In this document: positions 1 through 6,549 of the stretch, piece by piece
Layout: every line of letters starts with the position of its first letter
Numbering within the stretch: the first letter of the stretch is position 1
Source: Cardiobacterium sp963553325
Lineage (GTDB): Bacteria > Pseudomonadota > Gammaproteobacteria > Cardiobacteriales > Cardiobacteriaceae
DNA: 21,781 bases
Assembly (NCBI GenBank): GCA_963553325.1
Contig: CAUVOF010000026.1
Span: 1 to 21,781, forward strand
Reading direction: 5' to 3'
Notes under the pieces: generated by a model
Seen by the model: only the letters and a program-made list of their open reading frames with translations
The model's database searches: none
What the model was told of the DNA's origin: nothing
Position numbers and translations under genes: made by a program

Positions 1-52
1 ATGTGTTACCTATGTCCCCGCACACCTGTTACCCATGTGTCCGGTCTGTACA
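1..52 (-). mobile_element. Terminal end of an IS481-family-like insertion sequence (body lies left of the window)
   Basis: Two tandem copies of a TGTTACCTATGT-type motif lie at 4-18 and 28-42, and the block ends with GGTCTGTACA at 43-52. Read inward from position 52 on the minus strand it starts TGTACAGACCGGACACATGG, which has the TGT start and the repeated 'ACATaGGTAACA' units that I associate with termini of IS481-type elements. No transposase is visible because the element runs off the window. The family name rests on remembered resemblance; the repeat structure is directly visible. Confidence 0.55.
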
Positions 53-69
53 CTATGGTGTATGTAAAT
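53..69. repeat. Right half of a dispersed palindrome (copy R1), cut by the IS end
   Basis: The bases CTATGGTGTATGTAAAT match the right half (CTATCGTGTATGTAAAC) of the palindrome seen complete at 18631-18669, with two differences. The left half is missing and is replaced exactly at the break by the IS481-like terminus, so the IS appears to have gone into the loop of this palindrome. Confidence 0.55.
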
Positions 70-119
70 GGATAAGGAGGTTCTGTCGCGCTGCGGGTTG
101 TTTGCTGCCCCCACCCCAG

Positions 120-140
120 CCCTCCCCCACAGGGGGAGGG
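120..140. repeat. GC-rich perfect hairpin just 3' of fecB
   Basis: A 9-bp perfect stem (CCCTCCCCC at 120-128, GGGGGAGGG at 132-140) closes on ACA. On the minus strand it continues into CTGGGGTGGGGG. There is no T-run, so it is a poor intrinsic terminator; it resembles the common CCCTCACCCC-type intergenic repeat also present at 11096-11135. The minus-strand string GGGGGAGGG-CT-GGGGTGGGG is the uninterrupted form of the repeat that carries a hairpin cassette at 13737-13799. Confidence 0.6.
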
Positions 141-154
141 AGCTCAGTGATAAA

Positions 155-1045
155 TCACTTCGCCTTGGCGACCGCATCGCGTACCTGTTCCGCCATCAAC
201 TTGGCAGAAATCAGCCCGCGTGAACGTGCCCACAAATCCGCTTCAATGCTGACATTGTGCGTGGCGTTGGCGACTTTGAGCGCGCTCCACAGCGACTCTT
301 TCTCCCATTTGCGCACCACACTCTCATCGCGGTAGTGGGCGACAAAGAGCCAGTCCGGGTCTTGCGCGATGAACTGCTCCAGCCCGATTTCATAAAACGC
401 CTTGCCATCGAGCGGCTCCGGCAGTTTGAAACCAAGCGCGGCGACCACGCCACCGGCGAAATAATCCTTAGAGAACAGGTCAAAGGTATTCTCGCGCGAT
501 GCACCGACGACAGCGGTCTGCCCGGCAGGAATATGCGCCTTGATGTCGGCAAATTCCTTGTTGAGCGCGTCAATCTTCGCCTTCATCTCGTCGTGCTTGC
601 CGAGCGCGTCGCCAATCACCTGCGCCTGGCCGAGGATGTCCTCAAAACTGCCGTAGCGCGAATTGAGCAGCAGCACCGGCGCAATCTTCGACATCTCGTC
701 ATAAGCGGCGGCGTGGCGGTCTTTGTCGGCAATAATCAAATCCGGCTTGAGCGAGGCGATGGTTTCCATATTCGGCTGCGCGCGCGTACCGACGGACGTC
801 CACGGCTGAATCAGCTCGCGTACCGGGGCGATGATGCGGTCGGCCTTGTTGTCATCAGCGACGCCAACCGGCGACACGCCAACATTTGCCAGCGCGTCAA
901 CAAAAGAAAACTCCAGCGCGACCACGCGCACCGGCGTTTTCTCAAGAGTGAGTTCGCCGTGCTCGTCTTTGACGGTTACGGCAGCGTGTGCGGCACTGGC
1001 AAAAGAAAATGCCGCCAACGCGGCGAGGAAAATACGTCTGTGCAT
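155..1045 (-). CDS. fecB: FecB-like periplasmic iron(III)-dicitrate/siderophore-binding protein
   Basis: This is a 296-residue cluster-III solute-binding protein that would deliver ferric citrate or a similar ferric chelate to an inner-membrane ABC importer. A signal peptide (RR-FLAALAAFSFASAAHA, residues about 1-21) precedes the mature protein. The segment 'VVALEFSFVDALANVGVSPV' and the later 'DPDWLFVAHYR' closely match E. coli FecB as I remember it. I chose the ATG at 1045 because GGAG lies six bases upstream; an in-frame TTG at 1057 would overlap that site. The usual partners fecC, fecD and fecE do not follow: only 102 bases separate the stop from the IS481-like end. The permease and ATPase are therefore either beyond the window or lost. 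Substrate specificity is inferred from homology only. Confidence 0.85.
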   Translation of the reverse strand: MHRRIFLAALAAFSFASAAHAAVTVKDEHGELTLEKTPVRVVALEFSFVDALANVGVSPVGVADDNKADRIIAPVRELIQPWTSVGTRAQPNMETIASLKPDLIIADKDRHAAAYDEMSKIAPVLLLNSRYGSFEDILGQAQVIGDALGKHDEMKAKIDALNKEFADIKAHIPAGQTAVVGASRENTFDLFSKDYFAGGVVAALGFKLPEPLDGKAFYEIGLEQFIAQDPDWLFVAHYRDESVVRKWEKESLWSALKVANATHNVSIEADLWARSRGLISAKLMAEQVRDAVAKAK

Positions 1046-1079
1046 AAGAAGCTCCAAGAAAAATCAAATGATAGGGGTT

Positions 1080-1108
1080 GCTATTCCCGGCGCGCGGTGT
1101 AATGGCAA
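1080..1108 (-). promoter_or_regulatory. Possible sigma-70 promoter of fecB
   Basis: On the minus strand TTGCCA (1108-1103) and AATAGC (1085-1080) are separated by 17 bases, giving a start about 28 bases before the fecB ATG. The -10 is poor. An AT-rich stretch with TATCATTTGATTTTT lies between it and the gene, but I could not see a convincing Fur box. Confidence 0.3.
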
Positions 1109-1258
1109 GCGCGCGGCAAGGCGAGAGGGCGCGGGAAAAATAATGCGATGCTGCCGGAAGCGCGTGATAGCGGGCGGCAGGCGTTGCTCGCCCGCAACCT
1201 GCATTTGTTAAGTCGGTTTATACTGGCTCGCCTTTCCCGCTACCTTACAGGAGTTGCC

Positions 1259-2005
1259 ATGTCGCCTCGTTCCCGTAACTTTCTGATAATTGCCACTATC
1301 GCTGCCGTCATTGCCATCGTTCTGTGGCAATTAGGTAAAGCCTTCTTTGCCGAACGCGAGCGACGCATCCTGCTCGAACATAATATGAATCCCGCGTTTT
1401 ATACCCTGACACCGCCACCGGGTTACGACGACCCGCGCCAACTTGTCCGCATCCCGATTCTCGCCGTTACAGAAAATGGTCTTGATGGCGAGGCAGGCAA
1501 AACGCCCAAGCTAGAAAGTTATCATCAGGTTAGCGACGCGGACACCTGGAGCAATGCCTTGGTCGCCGAAGAGCCACCCATTGATGCTTTCCACGCCTAC
1601 TATTTGACTACGGACACTCCTGGGTGGGGAAAGTCCGAGCCCTTAGCAAAATATTTTGCCAGTTTGTGGAGTCCTGGCCGTTTGATCGCCGTTGATAAGG
1701 AAGTCTTTGCCATTGATGTTCATGCCCGCAACGAATTCCAGGGCATCCCCGCGCAGGATTTTGCCGCTTGCTGGCTAGGCAAGATTGCCATCAGCGAGTC
1801 CGCTGTGTATGCAATCATCTCGGACGCAAACCAAGCAGATGTGCGTATTCTGCTCGATAGCCACATGCTTATCCGTAGCGGCCGTCCAAGAGAAATCGCC
1901 CTGGTCTATCTTGACCCCGGCATTTACACCCTTGAAGTTGAATACCGCAATCACAGCGCTGCCATCGATTTTTCCGTCAAGTTTCAACAGCAATCTTCCC
2001 CGTGA
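1259..2005 (+). CDS. Membrane-anchored protein with C-terminal PA14-like domain (first of a tandem pair)
   Basis: This is a 248-residue protein of unknown function. One N-terminal helix (residues about 9-30, LIIATIAAVIAIVLW) should anchor it with the rest in the periplasm. The C-terminal third has the PA14-like pattern: 'FQGIPAQDFAACWLGKIAI' strands, 'YAIISDANQADVRILLDSHML', then 'LDPGIYTLEVEY' and a closing 'IDFSVKF'. PA14-like domains are beta-barrels often linked to glycan binding, so a carbohydrate or envelope role is possible but unproven. The start ATG has AGGAG seven bases upstream. The next gene begins seven bases after the stop and encodes a paralogue. A TATACT at 1219-1224 could be a -10 box, without a good -35. 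Confidence 0.75.
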   Translation: MSPRSRNFLIIATIAAVIAIVLWQLGKAFFAERERRILLEHNMNPAFYTLTPPPGYDDPRQLVRIPILAVTENGLDGEAGKTPKLESYHQVSDADTWSNALVAEEPPIDAFHAYYLTTDTPGWGKSEPLAKYFASLWSPGRLIAVDKEVFAIDVHARNEFQGIPAQDFAACWLGKIAISESAVYAIISDANQADVRILLDSHMLIRSGRPREIALVYLDPGIYTLEVEYRNHSAAIDFSVKFQQQSSP

Positions 2006-2012
2006 GGCAGCC

Positions 2013-2720
2013 ATGAATAAACCACGAATTTCCGGCATTTTCCGCATCCCGCTGTATCTCGTTAGCATCGTCATCATCGGCATCCTCTCGGTCTCGATTT
2101 ATAAAACGCGCCCCGGCAGCGATGTTGTTACCTTTTACCCACGCCTCGAACCTGGCGACATCCATGCCACCTTGAACGATGCGCAGCGGGTTAAGCGCAC
2201 CTGGGGCAGTATCCTTAATCCTGAAAAAGCCGTTCCGGAAGAGGGTCTTACCGTCTATTACCTCACCAGCGGCGACCTTGCTGACATTGACCCGCCCTAT
2301 GAAAGGCAGGTGCAGCTTGCCAAGCGCAAAAAAGAACCGGTTTCCCTCGAAGAAATGGCGAACCTGCTGACAGCGGAACCCAAACGCCTGATTGGCAAGG
2401 GGCAACGCCAATCCGTGCAGGTACACCGCGCTAGCTCTACCTATCAGAATATTCCGACGCGGGATTTTGCGGCCTATTGGGTCGGCTGGCTCAATATCGC
2501 CGAAAAAGGCGAATATGAGTTCGTCATCAGTAACCACAACGCCAACACGCGCGTTACCCTTGATGGTCGCCGGATGTATGCAGGCATTGGCGCTGGCATT
2601 CCCATCCACACCCCCATCAGGCTCGCGCCCGGTCGCTACCTGCTAGAGGTGGAAATGACCAACAACCTTTCCCTTTTCGATTTCAGCGTTGCCGTCAATC
2701 TGCTGCGGGAAGCGCCATGA
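2013..2720 (+). CDS. Membrane-anchored protein with C-terminal PA14-like domain (second of a tandem pair)
   Basis: This 235-residue protein has one N-terminal helix (residues about 11-28, IPLYLVSIVIIGILSVSI) and a periplasmic part ending in a PA14-like domain: 'YQNIPTRDFAAYWVGWLNI', 'GEYEFVISNHNANTRVTLDGRRM', 'LAPGRYLLEVEM', 'LFDFSVAV'. The last 90 or so residues align by eye with the upstream gene product, while the middle parts differ, so the two look like an old duplication. The ATG lies seven bases after the upstream stop, with a GAGGCAG Shine-Dalgarno-like stretch that overlaps that stop. It overlaps the next small gene by four bases (ATGA). Function is unknown; two linked paralogues may form a hetero-oligomer. 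Confidence 0.75.
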   Translation: MNKPRISGIFRIPLYLVSIVIIGILSVSIYKTRPGSDVVTFYPRLEPGDIHATLNDAQRVKRTWGSILNPEKAVPEEGLTVYYLTSGDLADIDPPYERQVQLAKRKKEPVSLEEMANLLTAEPKRLIGKGQRQSVQVHRASSTYQNIPTRDFAAYWVGWLNIAEKGEYEFVISNHNANTRVTLDGRRMYAGIGAGIPIHTPIRLAPGRYLLEVEMTNNLSLFDFSVAVNLLREAP

Positions 2721-2809
2721 ATAACCTCGCCCGCACCCTTATTTTAATTGTGTTGATCATCGTCTTTTGGCTCTGCTACTGGCATTTCCGCGATATTCTC
2801 GCCGCTTAA
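2717..2809 (+). CDS. 30-residue single-helix membrane protein
   Basis: The ORF starts at the ATGA overlap with the stop of the PA14-like gene and encodes MNNLARTLILIVLIIVFWLC followed by YWHFRDILAA. Residues about 5-23 form one hydrophobic helix with a positive residue before it, and the tail is short and polar. The four-base overlap implies translational coupling, which is the main argument that it is real. It could be a small partner of the two PA14-like proteins. I cannot assign it to a family. Confidence 0.55.
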   Translation: MNNLARTLILIVLIIVFWLCYWHFRDILAA

Positions 2810-2841
2810 ACCAAGCATTCGCCAAATAGACTACGAATCCT

Positions 2842-2866
2842 TAACACATTGTAAATATGCTACAAT
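2842..2866 (+). promoter_or_regulatory. Possible promoter of pilZ
   Basis: TACAAT at 2861-2866 is a good -10 box in an AT-rich patch that stands out from its surroundings. The -35 is weak (TTAACA-like around 2841-2846, spacing not ideal). A small hairpin (CTGCC/GGCAG, 2884-2897) sits in the predicted leader. Confidence 0.4.
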
Positions 2867-2945
2867 GCGCGCCACTTCGCCTACTGCCGCCTGGCAGGTA
2901 GCCTTAGGCATGAAAAGAAACCCGTTATAAAAGGAACTTTGCACC

Positions 2946-3302
2946 ATGACAACACCCCAATCCAAACTCAAACAAGGCGTTATCCGCCTAAACATTGATG
3001 ACTTGAAAGACCTCTATCAGGCATATATGCCTTTCGTTGATGGCTGTGGCATCTTTGTCGCAACGGAAGAAAAATACGCGCTAGAGCAAGAAGTCTTCGT
3101 CTTTCTGAAACTGCCGGGCGACCTCGGCAAATTTGCCGCGTCTGGCCGTATTGTTTGGCTGAATCCGCCGAAAAAAATCTCGCGCCGCATTCCCGGTGTT
3201 GGCGTGCAATTACGCGGTAAAGAAGCACCGAAAATTCGGGAAGTCATAGAAAGCGGTCTTGGCAAAATGCTAACCAGCGGTTTGCCCTCTGCCACCATGT
3301 AA
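2946..3302 (+). CDS. pilZ: PilZ-domain type IV pilus assembly protein
   Basis: This is a 118-residue single-domain PilZ of the type IV pilus type, a cytoplasmic protein needed for pilus biogenesis and twitching. Visible features are 'GCGIFVATEEKYALEQEVFVFLKLPGD' and 'GRIVWLNPP' with 'RIPGVGVQL' near the end, typical of the PilZ fold. The canonical c-di-GMP-binding RxxxR and DxSxxG motifs are not present, as in the founding PilZ proteins that do not bind c-di-GMP. GGAAC precedes the ATG. It is flanked by its own promoter-like sequence and a strong terminator, so it may be monocistronic, away from the usual holB/tmk neighbourhood. A second pilus gene, pilW, lies 2.5 kb downstream. Confidence 0.88.
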   Translation: MTTPQSKLKQGVIRLNIDDLKDLYQAYMPFVDGCGIFVATEEKYALEQEVFVFLKLPGDLGKFAASGRIVWLNPPKKISRRIPGVGVQLRGKEAPKIREVIESGLGKMLTSGLPSATM

Positions 3303-3374
3303 TCCATTAAACATTTCTGCCCCAATAAGGGTTTATATGGCGCAGGTGATTACAAAATAATGCAGGAATCATAG

Positions 3375-3402
3375 AGCAGGTTGCCATACAACCTGCTTTT
3401 TC
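3375..3402 (+). terminator. Intrinsic terminator after pilZ
   Basis: A perfect 8-bp stem GCAGGTTG (3376-3383) / CAACCTGC (3389-3396) closes on CCATA and is followed by TTTTTCC. Confidence 0.85.
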
Positions 3403-3443
3403 CTTTCACCTTTAGTGTTGCCAATAATGACCGCAGAAATGCC

Positions 3444-3550
3444 TATAGCAATCCACCGAAAGCTTCATACGGTGTTGCGCTGCCTCGCCGTACAAATGCG
3501 TACTGTCTTCGGCAGCGCGCCTTGTCTGAAACTTTCGGTGTATCGCTATA
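3444..3550. mobile_element. Correia-like miniature element A (107 bp, 'empty' form)
   Basis: The element begins TATAGCAATCCACCGAAAG and ends with the inverted form CTTTCGGTGTATCGCTATA, giving terminal inverted repeats of about 25 bp with TA at the edges. It has no coding capacity. The same element, inverted and enlarged by two inserted hairpins, is at 10599-10794. Size, TATAG edges and inverted repeats resemble Neisseria Correia elements and IS630-type miniature elements; the internal sequence is not the Neisseria one. TTGTCT (3522-3527) and TATATA (3547-3552), 19 bases apart, could be an outward promoter for the gene at 3594. Confidence 0.75.
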
Positions 3551-3593
3551 TATAAAAAACTGTCCAAACCGCATTCTTAATAAATAAGCACAA

Positions 3594-4013
3594 ATGAAAT
3601 ACACGCATCACATTCTCACACTATGTATCCTCGCCCTCTTCCCGGTACAAGCCGCCGAATACCGCTGGCTACACGATGGCGAACACGCCATCCGCGCCGA
3701 GGTGGTGCGCCGCGACGCAGACCGCATTCGTGGGCTGATGTATCGTCCCTGGCTGGCGCCGGTTAGTGGCATGCTGTTTGTCTTCACGCCACCCCAACCG
3801 GTCAGTTTTTGGATGAAGAACACCCTCATTCCCCTGGAAATACGTTTTTATGACGCCACCGGCAAGCTCGTTACCCGCCACAGCGCCATTCCTTGCACGC
3901 ATAGCCCCTGCGTCCACTATCCCGCCCGTGGCAATGTCAGCTACGTGCTTGAAACCCGCGCCCGCTATCAATTCATCCCGCCTCGTCATTCCTTAACGAT
4001 TCGCCCCTACTAA
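3594..4013 (+). CDS. Secreted DUF192 family protein
   Basis: This is a 139-residue protein with a signal peptide (residues 1-20, cleavage probably after PVQA). The DUF192 signature is clear: 'RIRGLMYR' (45-51), 'SGMLFVF' (58-64), and 'FWMKNTLIPLEIRFYDATG' (72-90). The family is widespread, adopts a small barrel fold and has no agreed function; many members are exported. Two cysteines (101 and 106) in 'CTHSPC' could form a disulfide or bind metal. There is no Shine-Dalgarno sequence before the ATG. The nearest upstream promoter candidate lies at the edge of miniature element A, 44 bases before the ATG, so that insertion may now drive the gene. Confidence 0.85.
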   Translation: MKYTHHILTLCILALFPVQAAEYRWLHDGEHAIRAEVVRRDADRIRGLMYRPWLAPVSGMLFVFTPPQPVSFWMKNTLIPLEIRFYDATGKLVTRHSAIPCTHSPCVHYPARGNVSYVLETRARYQFIPPRHSLTIRPY

Positions 4014-4166
4014 TTACGACTTTTCGGCATAGGCTTTATGACCGAGATTCCTCATCTAAGCTATTTTGGTAACCGATGCTTATCGCCAAAAAGCAAGGAA
4101 AGCGAATCCGGTAGAACAATACACATCCCGGCGTGTTTTGCAGTCCAGCATGCTAATTGCCGACAA

Positions 4167-4194
4167 TTTCAAACTGCCGCCGATGTGCTACCAT
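4167..4194 (+). promoter_or_regulatory. Possible promoter of the ndk-bamB operon
   Basis: TTTCAA (4167-4172) and TACCAT (4189-4194) are 16 bases apart, giving a start about 35 bases before the ndk ATG. It is a modest match. The 223-base gap before ndk holds nothing else that I recognise. Confidence 0.35.
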
Positions 4195-4236
4195 ACCGCC
4201 CGTTTTTTCACCTCACACAACCTTCACGGAGTATCC

Positions 4237-4659
4237 ATGACCACGCAAATGACCCTTTCCATCATCAAGCCCGACGCGGTTGCGAACCACCATACTGGTG
4301 CCATCCTCGCGCGCCTGGAAGCCAACGGGCTGGAAATCGTCGCTGCGAAAATGCTGCGTCTTTCCCGCGAAGACGCCGCCCGTTTCTATGACGTTCACCG
4401 CGAACGTCCTTTTTTTGCCGAACTCGTCGAATTCATGAGCTCCGGCGCGGTGATGGTACAAGTACTGCGTGGCGACAACGCCGTCGCCCGTTACCGTGAG
4501 TTGATGGGCGCGACCGACCCGCAAGAGGCTGCCGCTGGCACCCTGCGCGCTGATTTTGCCGAAAGCAAAGGGCGTAACGCCGTGCACGGTTCCGACAGCT
4601 TGGAAAACGCCGCGCAGGAAATCGCCTTCTTCTTCGCCGCGCGTGAGCTGTGCCGCTGA
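4237..4659 (+). CDS. ndk: Nucleoside diphosphate kinase
   Basis: Ndk transfers the gamma phosphate of ATP to NDPs and dNDPs through a phosphohistidine, balancing NTP pools in the cytoplasm. The 140-residue product has the expected N-terminus ('TLSIIKPDAV', Lys11) and the active-site histidine in 'NAVHGSD' (His117). Length is normal for the family (about 141). I chose the ATG at 4237, with a CACGGAG Shine-Dalgarno sequence seven bases upstream, over upstream in-frame starts because family members begin here. It is the first gene of a seven-gene operon; the rlmN start overlaps its stop by one base (TGATG). Confidence 0.96.
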   Translation: MTTQMTLSIIKPDAVANHHTGAILARLEANGLEIVAAKMLRLSREDAARFYDVHRERPFFAELVEFMSSGAVMVQVLRGDNAVARYRELMGATDPQEAAAGTLRADFAESKGRNAVHGSDSLENAAQEIAFFFAARELCR

Positions 4660-5762
4660 TGGCAGAGAAAATCAACCTGTTCGATTTTGACCGCGAGGCG
4701 ATGACCGCGTGGTTCATCGACAACGGCGAAAAACCCTTCCGCGCCAAACAGCTGCTCAAATGGATTTACCACGAGCGCGTCACCGACTTTGACGCGATGA
4801 CCGACCTCAGCAAACCGCTGCGCGAAAAACTGAAAAACATCGCCGAACTGCGCTTTCCCACCATCGTTACCGACAAAACCGCAAGCGACGGCACACGCAA
4901 ATGGGTCTTCCGCTATGACTGCGGCAACAGCATCGAAGCCGTCTTCATCCCGGAAGACGACCGCGGCACCCTCTGCATCTCCTCACAGGCGGGCTGCGCC
5001 ATGGCCTGTCCCTTCTGTTCTACCGGACACGCCGGCTTTAACCGCAACCTCACCACCGGCGAAATCATCGTCCAGGTCTGGCTTGCCAAAGAACTGCTTA
5101 ACTGCGACCGCCACGGCAACAACCGTGTGGTTACTAACGTCGTCCTGATGGGCATGGGCGAGCCGCTGGTGAACTTCAACAACGTCCTGCCTGCCACCCG
5201 CCTGATGATGGATGACCACGCCTTTGGCCTCTCCAAGCGGCGGGTAACGCTCAGCACCTCCGGCATTGTTCCCGCCATTCACGCACTGCGCGAAGTCACC
5301 GACTTAAGCCTCGCCGTCTCGCTGCACGCGCCAAACGACGAACTGCGCAACCAAATCGTCCCGGTCAACGCGCGCTACGGCCTCGCCGCCCTGCTTGATG
5401 CCTGCCACAAATACGTACAACACAACGGCCAACATGGCGGCGTTACCTGGGAATACGTCATGCTGCGCGGCGTGAACGACACCCCCGAACACGCACGCCA
5501 ACTGGTCGAACTGCTGCGCGGCATCCCCGGCAAAATCAACCTGATACCGTTCAACAGCTTTCCCGGCAGCCGCTTTGAATGCTCCAAACGCAGCGACATC
5601 CTCGCCTTTCAGCGTTATCTCAGCGACAACGGCTACATTGCCACCATCCGCAAAACCCGTGGAGAAGACATCGACGCTGCCTGCGGGCAGCTGGTAGGGC
5701 AGTTCAAAGACCGCCTTATCCGTGAACGCAAACAAACCAGAAACGAGGTGGAAACCGTATGA
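4659..5762 (+). CDS. rlmN: Dual-specificity 23S rRNA/tRNA adenine-C2 methyltransferase RlmN
   Basis: RlmN is a radical-SAM enzyme that methylates C2 of A2503 in 23S rRNA and A37 in a subset of tRNAs. The 367-residue product contains the CX3CX2C iron-sulfur motif as C113-AMA-C117-PF-C120, the 'MGMGEPL' segment, and a late cysteine in 'DIDAACGQL' that corresponds to the methyl-carrying cysteine. The ATG at 4659 overlaps the ndk stop; an in-frame GTG nine bases earlier is less likely. The gene ends in a four-base ATGA overlap with pilW. Confidence 0.96.
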   Translation: MAEKINLFDFDREAMTAWFIDNGEKPFRAKQLLKWIYHERVTDFDAMTDLSKPLREKLKNIAELRFPTIVTDKTASDGTRKWVFRYDCGNSIEAVFIPEDDRGTLCISSQAGCAMACPFCSTGHAGFNRNLTTGEIIVQVWLAKELLNCDRHGNNRVVTNVVLMGMGEPLVNFNNVLPATRLMMDDHAFGLSKRRVTLSTSGIVPAIHALREVTDLSLAVSLHAPNDELRNQIVPVNARYGLAALLDACHKYVQHNGQHGGVTWEYVMLRGVNDTPEHARQLVELLRGIPGKINLIPFNSFPGSRFECSKRSDILAFQRYLSDNGYIATIRKTRGEDIDAACGQLVGQFKDRLIRERKQTRNEVETV

Positions 5763-6547
5763 AACCCAGAAACATCCCCCTGCTTGCAGCCTGCGCAGCC
5801 GCCTTACTGCTCAGTGGCTGCGAAACCTTCGGCTTTGGCAAAAAAAACAGCGATGACGACATCATCCCCACCGTCGTCAAGAAAAAAGCCGACTACGGCC
5901 AGGCGTACAAGGACTACGTCGAACTGGGCGCACAATACCTGCAAATGGGGCGCTACGATTTGGCCGAACCCAAACTGAAACGGGCGATAGAAATCGACTC
6001 ACATCCGCCGGAAGCCTGGAACATCCTCGCCATCCTCTACGAAGAAAAACGCGACATCGCCTCCGGCAACCAAATCTACCAAAAACTCATCCACAGCCAC
6101 CCCGAATACCTACTCGGCTACACCAACTACGCCACTTTCCTCTGCAAATTTGACCGCGACAGCGAAATGCAAGCCCTGCTCGGACAAATGCGTGGTCGCA
6201 ACGCTGAATTCAAAGCCGCGGCTGGCATCGCCGAAGGTAACTGCATGCAGCGTCGCGGCCAAAGTGGCTCGGCAGAAAACGCCTACAAACAGGCAATCGC
6301 CGCTAACCCACAATCTGAAGGCGCACTCCTGCCGCTGGCGCAAATCGCCCTGGAAAAAGGCGACTACGCCGGCGCCATGCGCTACCTGCGTGTCGTGCAT
6401 ACCTACGTCGGCTACAGCCCGGAAAGCGTCAAAATTGGTATCGAAGCGGCGCGTAAAAGCGGCGATACCCGTATGGAAGAAGAGCTGGTGCGTGTAATGC
6501 GCGGCAACTACAAAAGCACACCTGAGGCAAAATCGCTGGGAATCTGA
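5759..6547 (+). CDS. pilW: PilW/PilF-type IV pilus biogenesis lipoprotein with TPR repeats
   Basis: This 262-residue outer-membrane lipoprotein acts as the pilotin that helps the PilQ secretin assemble and stabilises pili. The lipobox LLLSGC places the lipidated cysteine at residue 21. The rest is helical TPR sequence: 'YVELGAQYLQMGRYDLAEPKLKRAIEID' is a textbook first repeat, followed by 'PEAWNILAILYEEKRD' and later 'AENAYKQAIAANPQSEGALLPLAQIALEKGDYAGAM'. It starts inside the rlmN stop (ATGA) and ends two bases before rodZ. The position between rlmN and rodZ is the standard gammaproteobacterial one. Presence with pilZ implies functional type IV pili. Confidence 0.93.
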   Translation: MKPRNIPLLAACAAALLLSGCETFGFGKKNSDDDIIPTVVKKKADYGQAYKDYVELGAQYLQMGRYDLAEPKLKRAIEIDSHPPEAWNILAILYEEKRDIASGNQIYQKLIHSHPEYLLGYTNYATFLCKFDRDSEMQALLGQMRGRNAEFKAAAGIAEGNCMQRRGQSGSAENAYKQAIAANPQSEGALLPLAQIALEKGDYAGAMRYLRVVHTYVGYSPESVKIGIEAARKSGDTRMEEELVRVMRGNYKSTPEAKSLGI

Positions 6548-6549
6548 CC

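Noticed and set aside
120..140. Intrinsic terminator of fecB
   Set aside because: The hairpin is strong but no T-run follows on the minus strand; it fits a dispersed GC-rich repeat better.
1055..1080. Fur box upstream of fecB
   Set aside because: TATCATTTGATTTTT has only a loose resemblance to the Fur consensus and is not a recognisable 19-bp dyad.
257..1102. Long open frame on the plus strand opposite fecB
   Set aside because: It is a mirror of the fecB codon pattern, with Arg/Val-rich composition and no family resemblance.
2910..2930. Six-codon ORF (MKRNPL) upstream of pilZ as a regulatory leader peptide
   Set aside because: No ribosome-binding site, no attenuator structure after it and no codon bias of interest.
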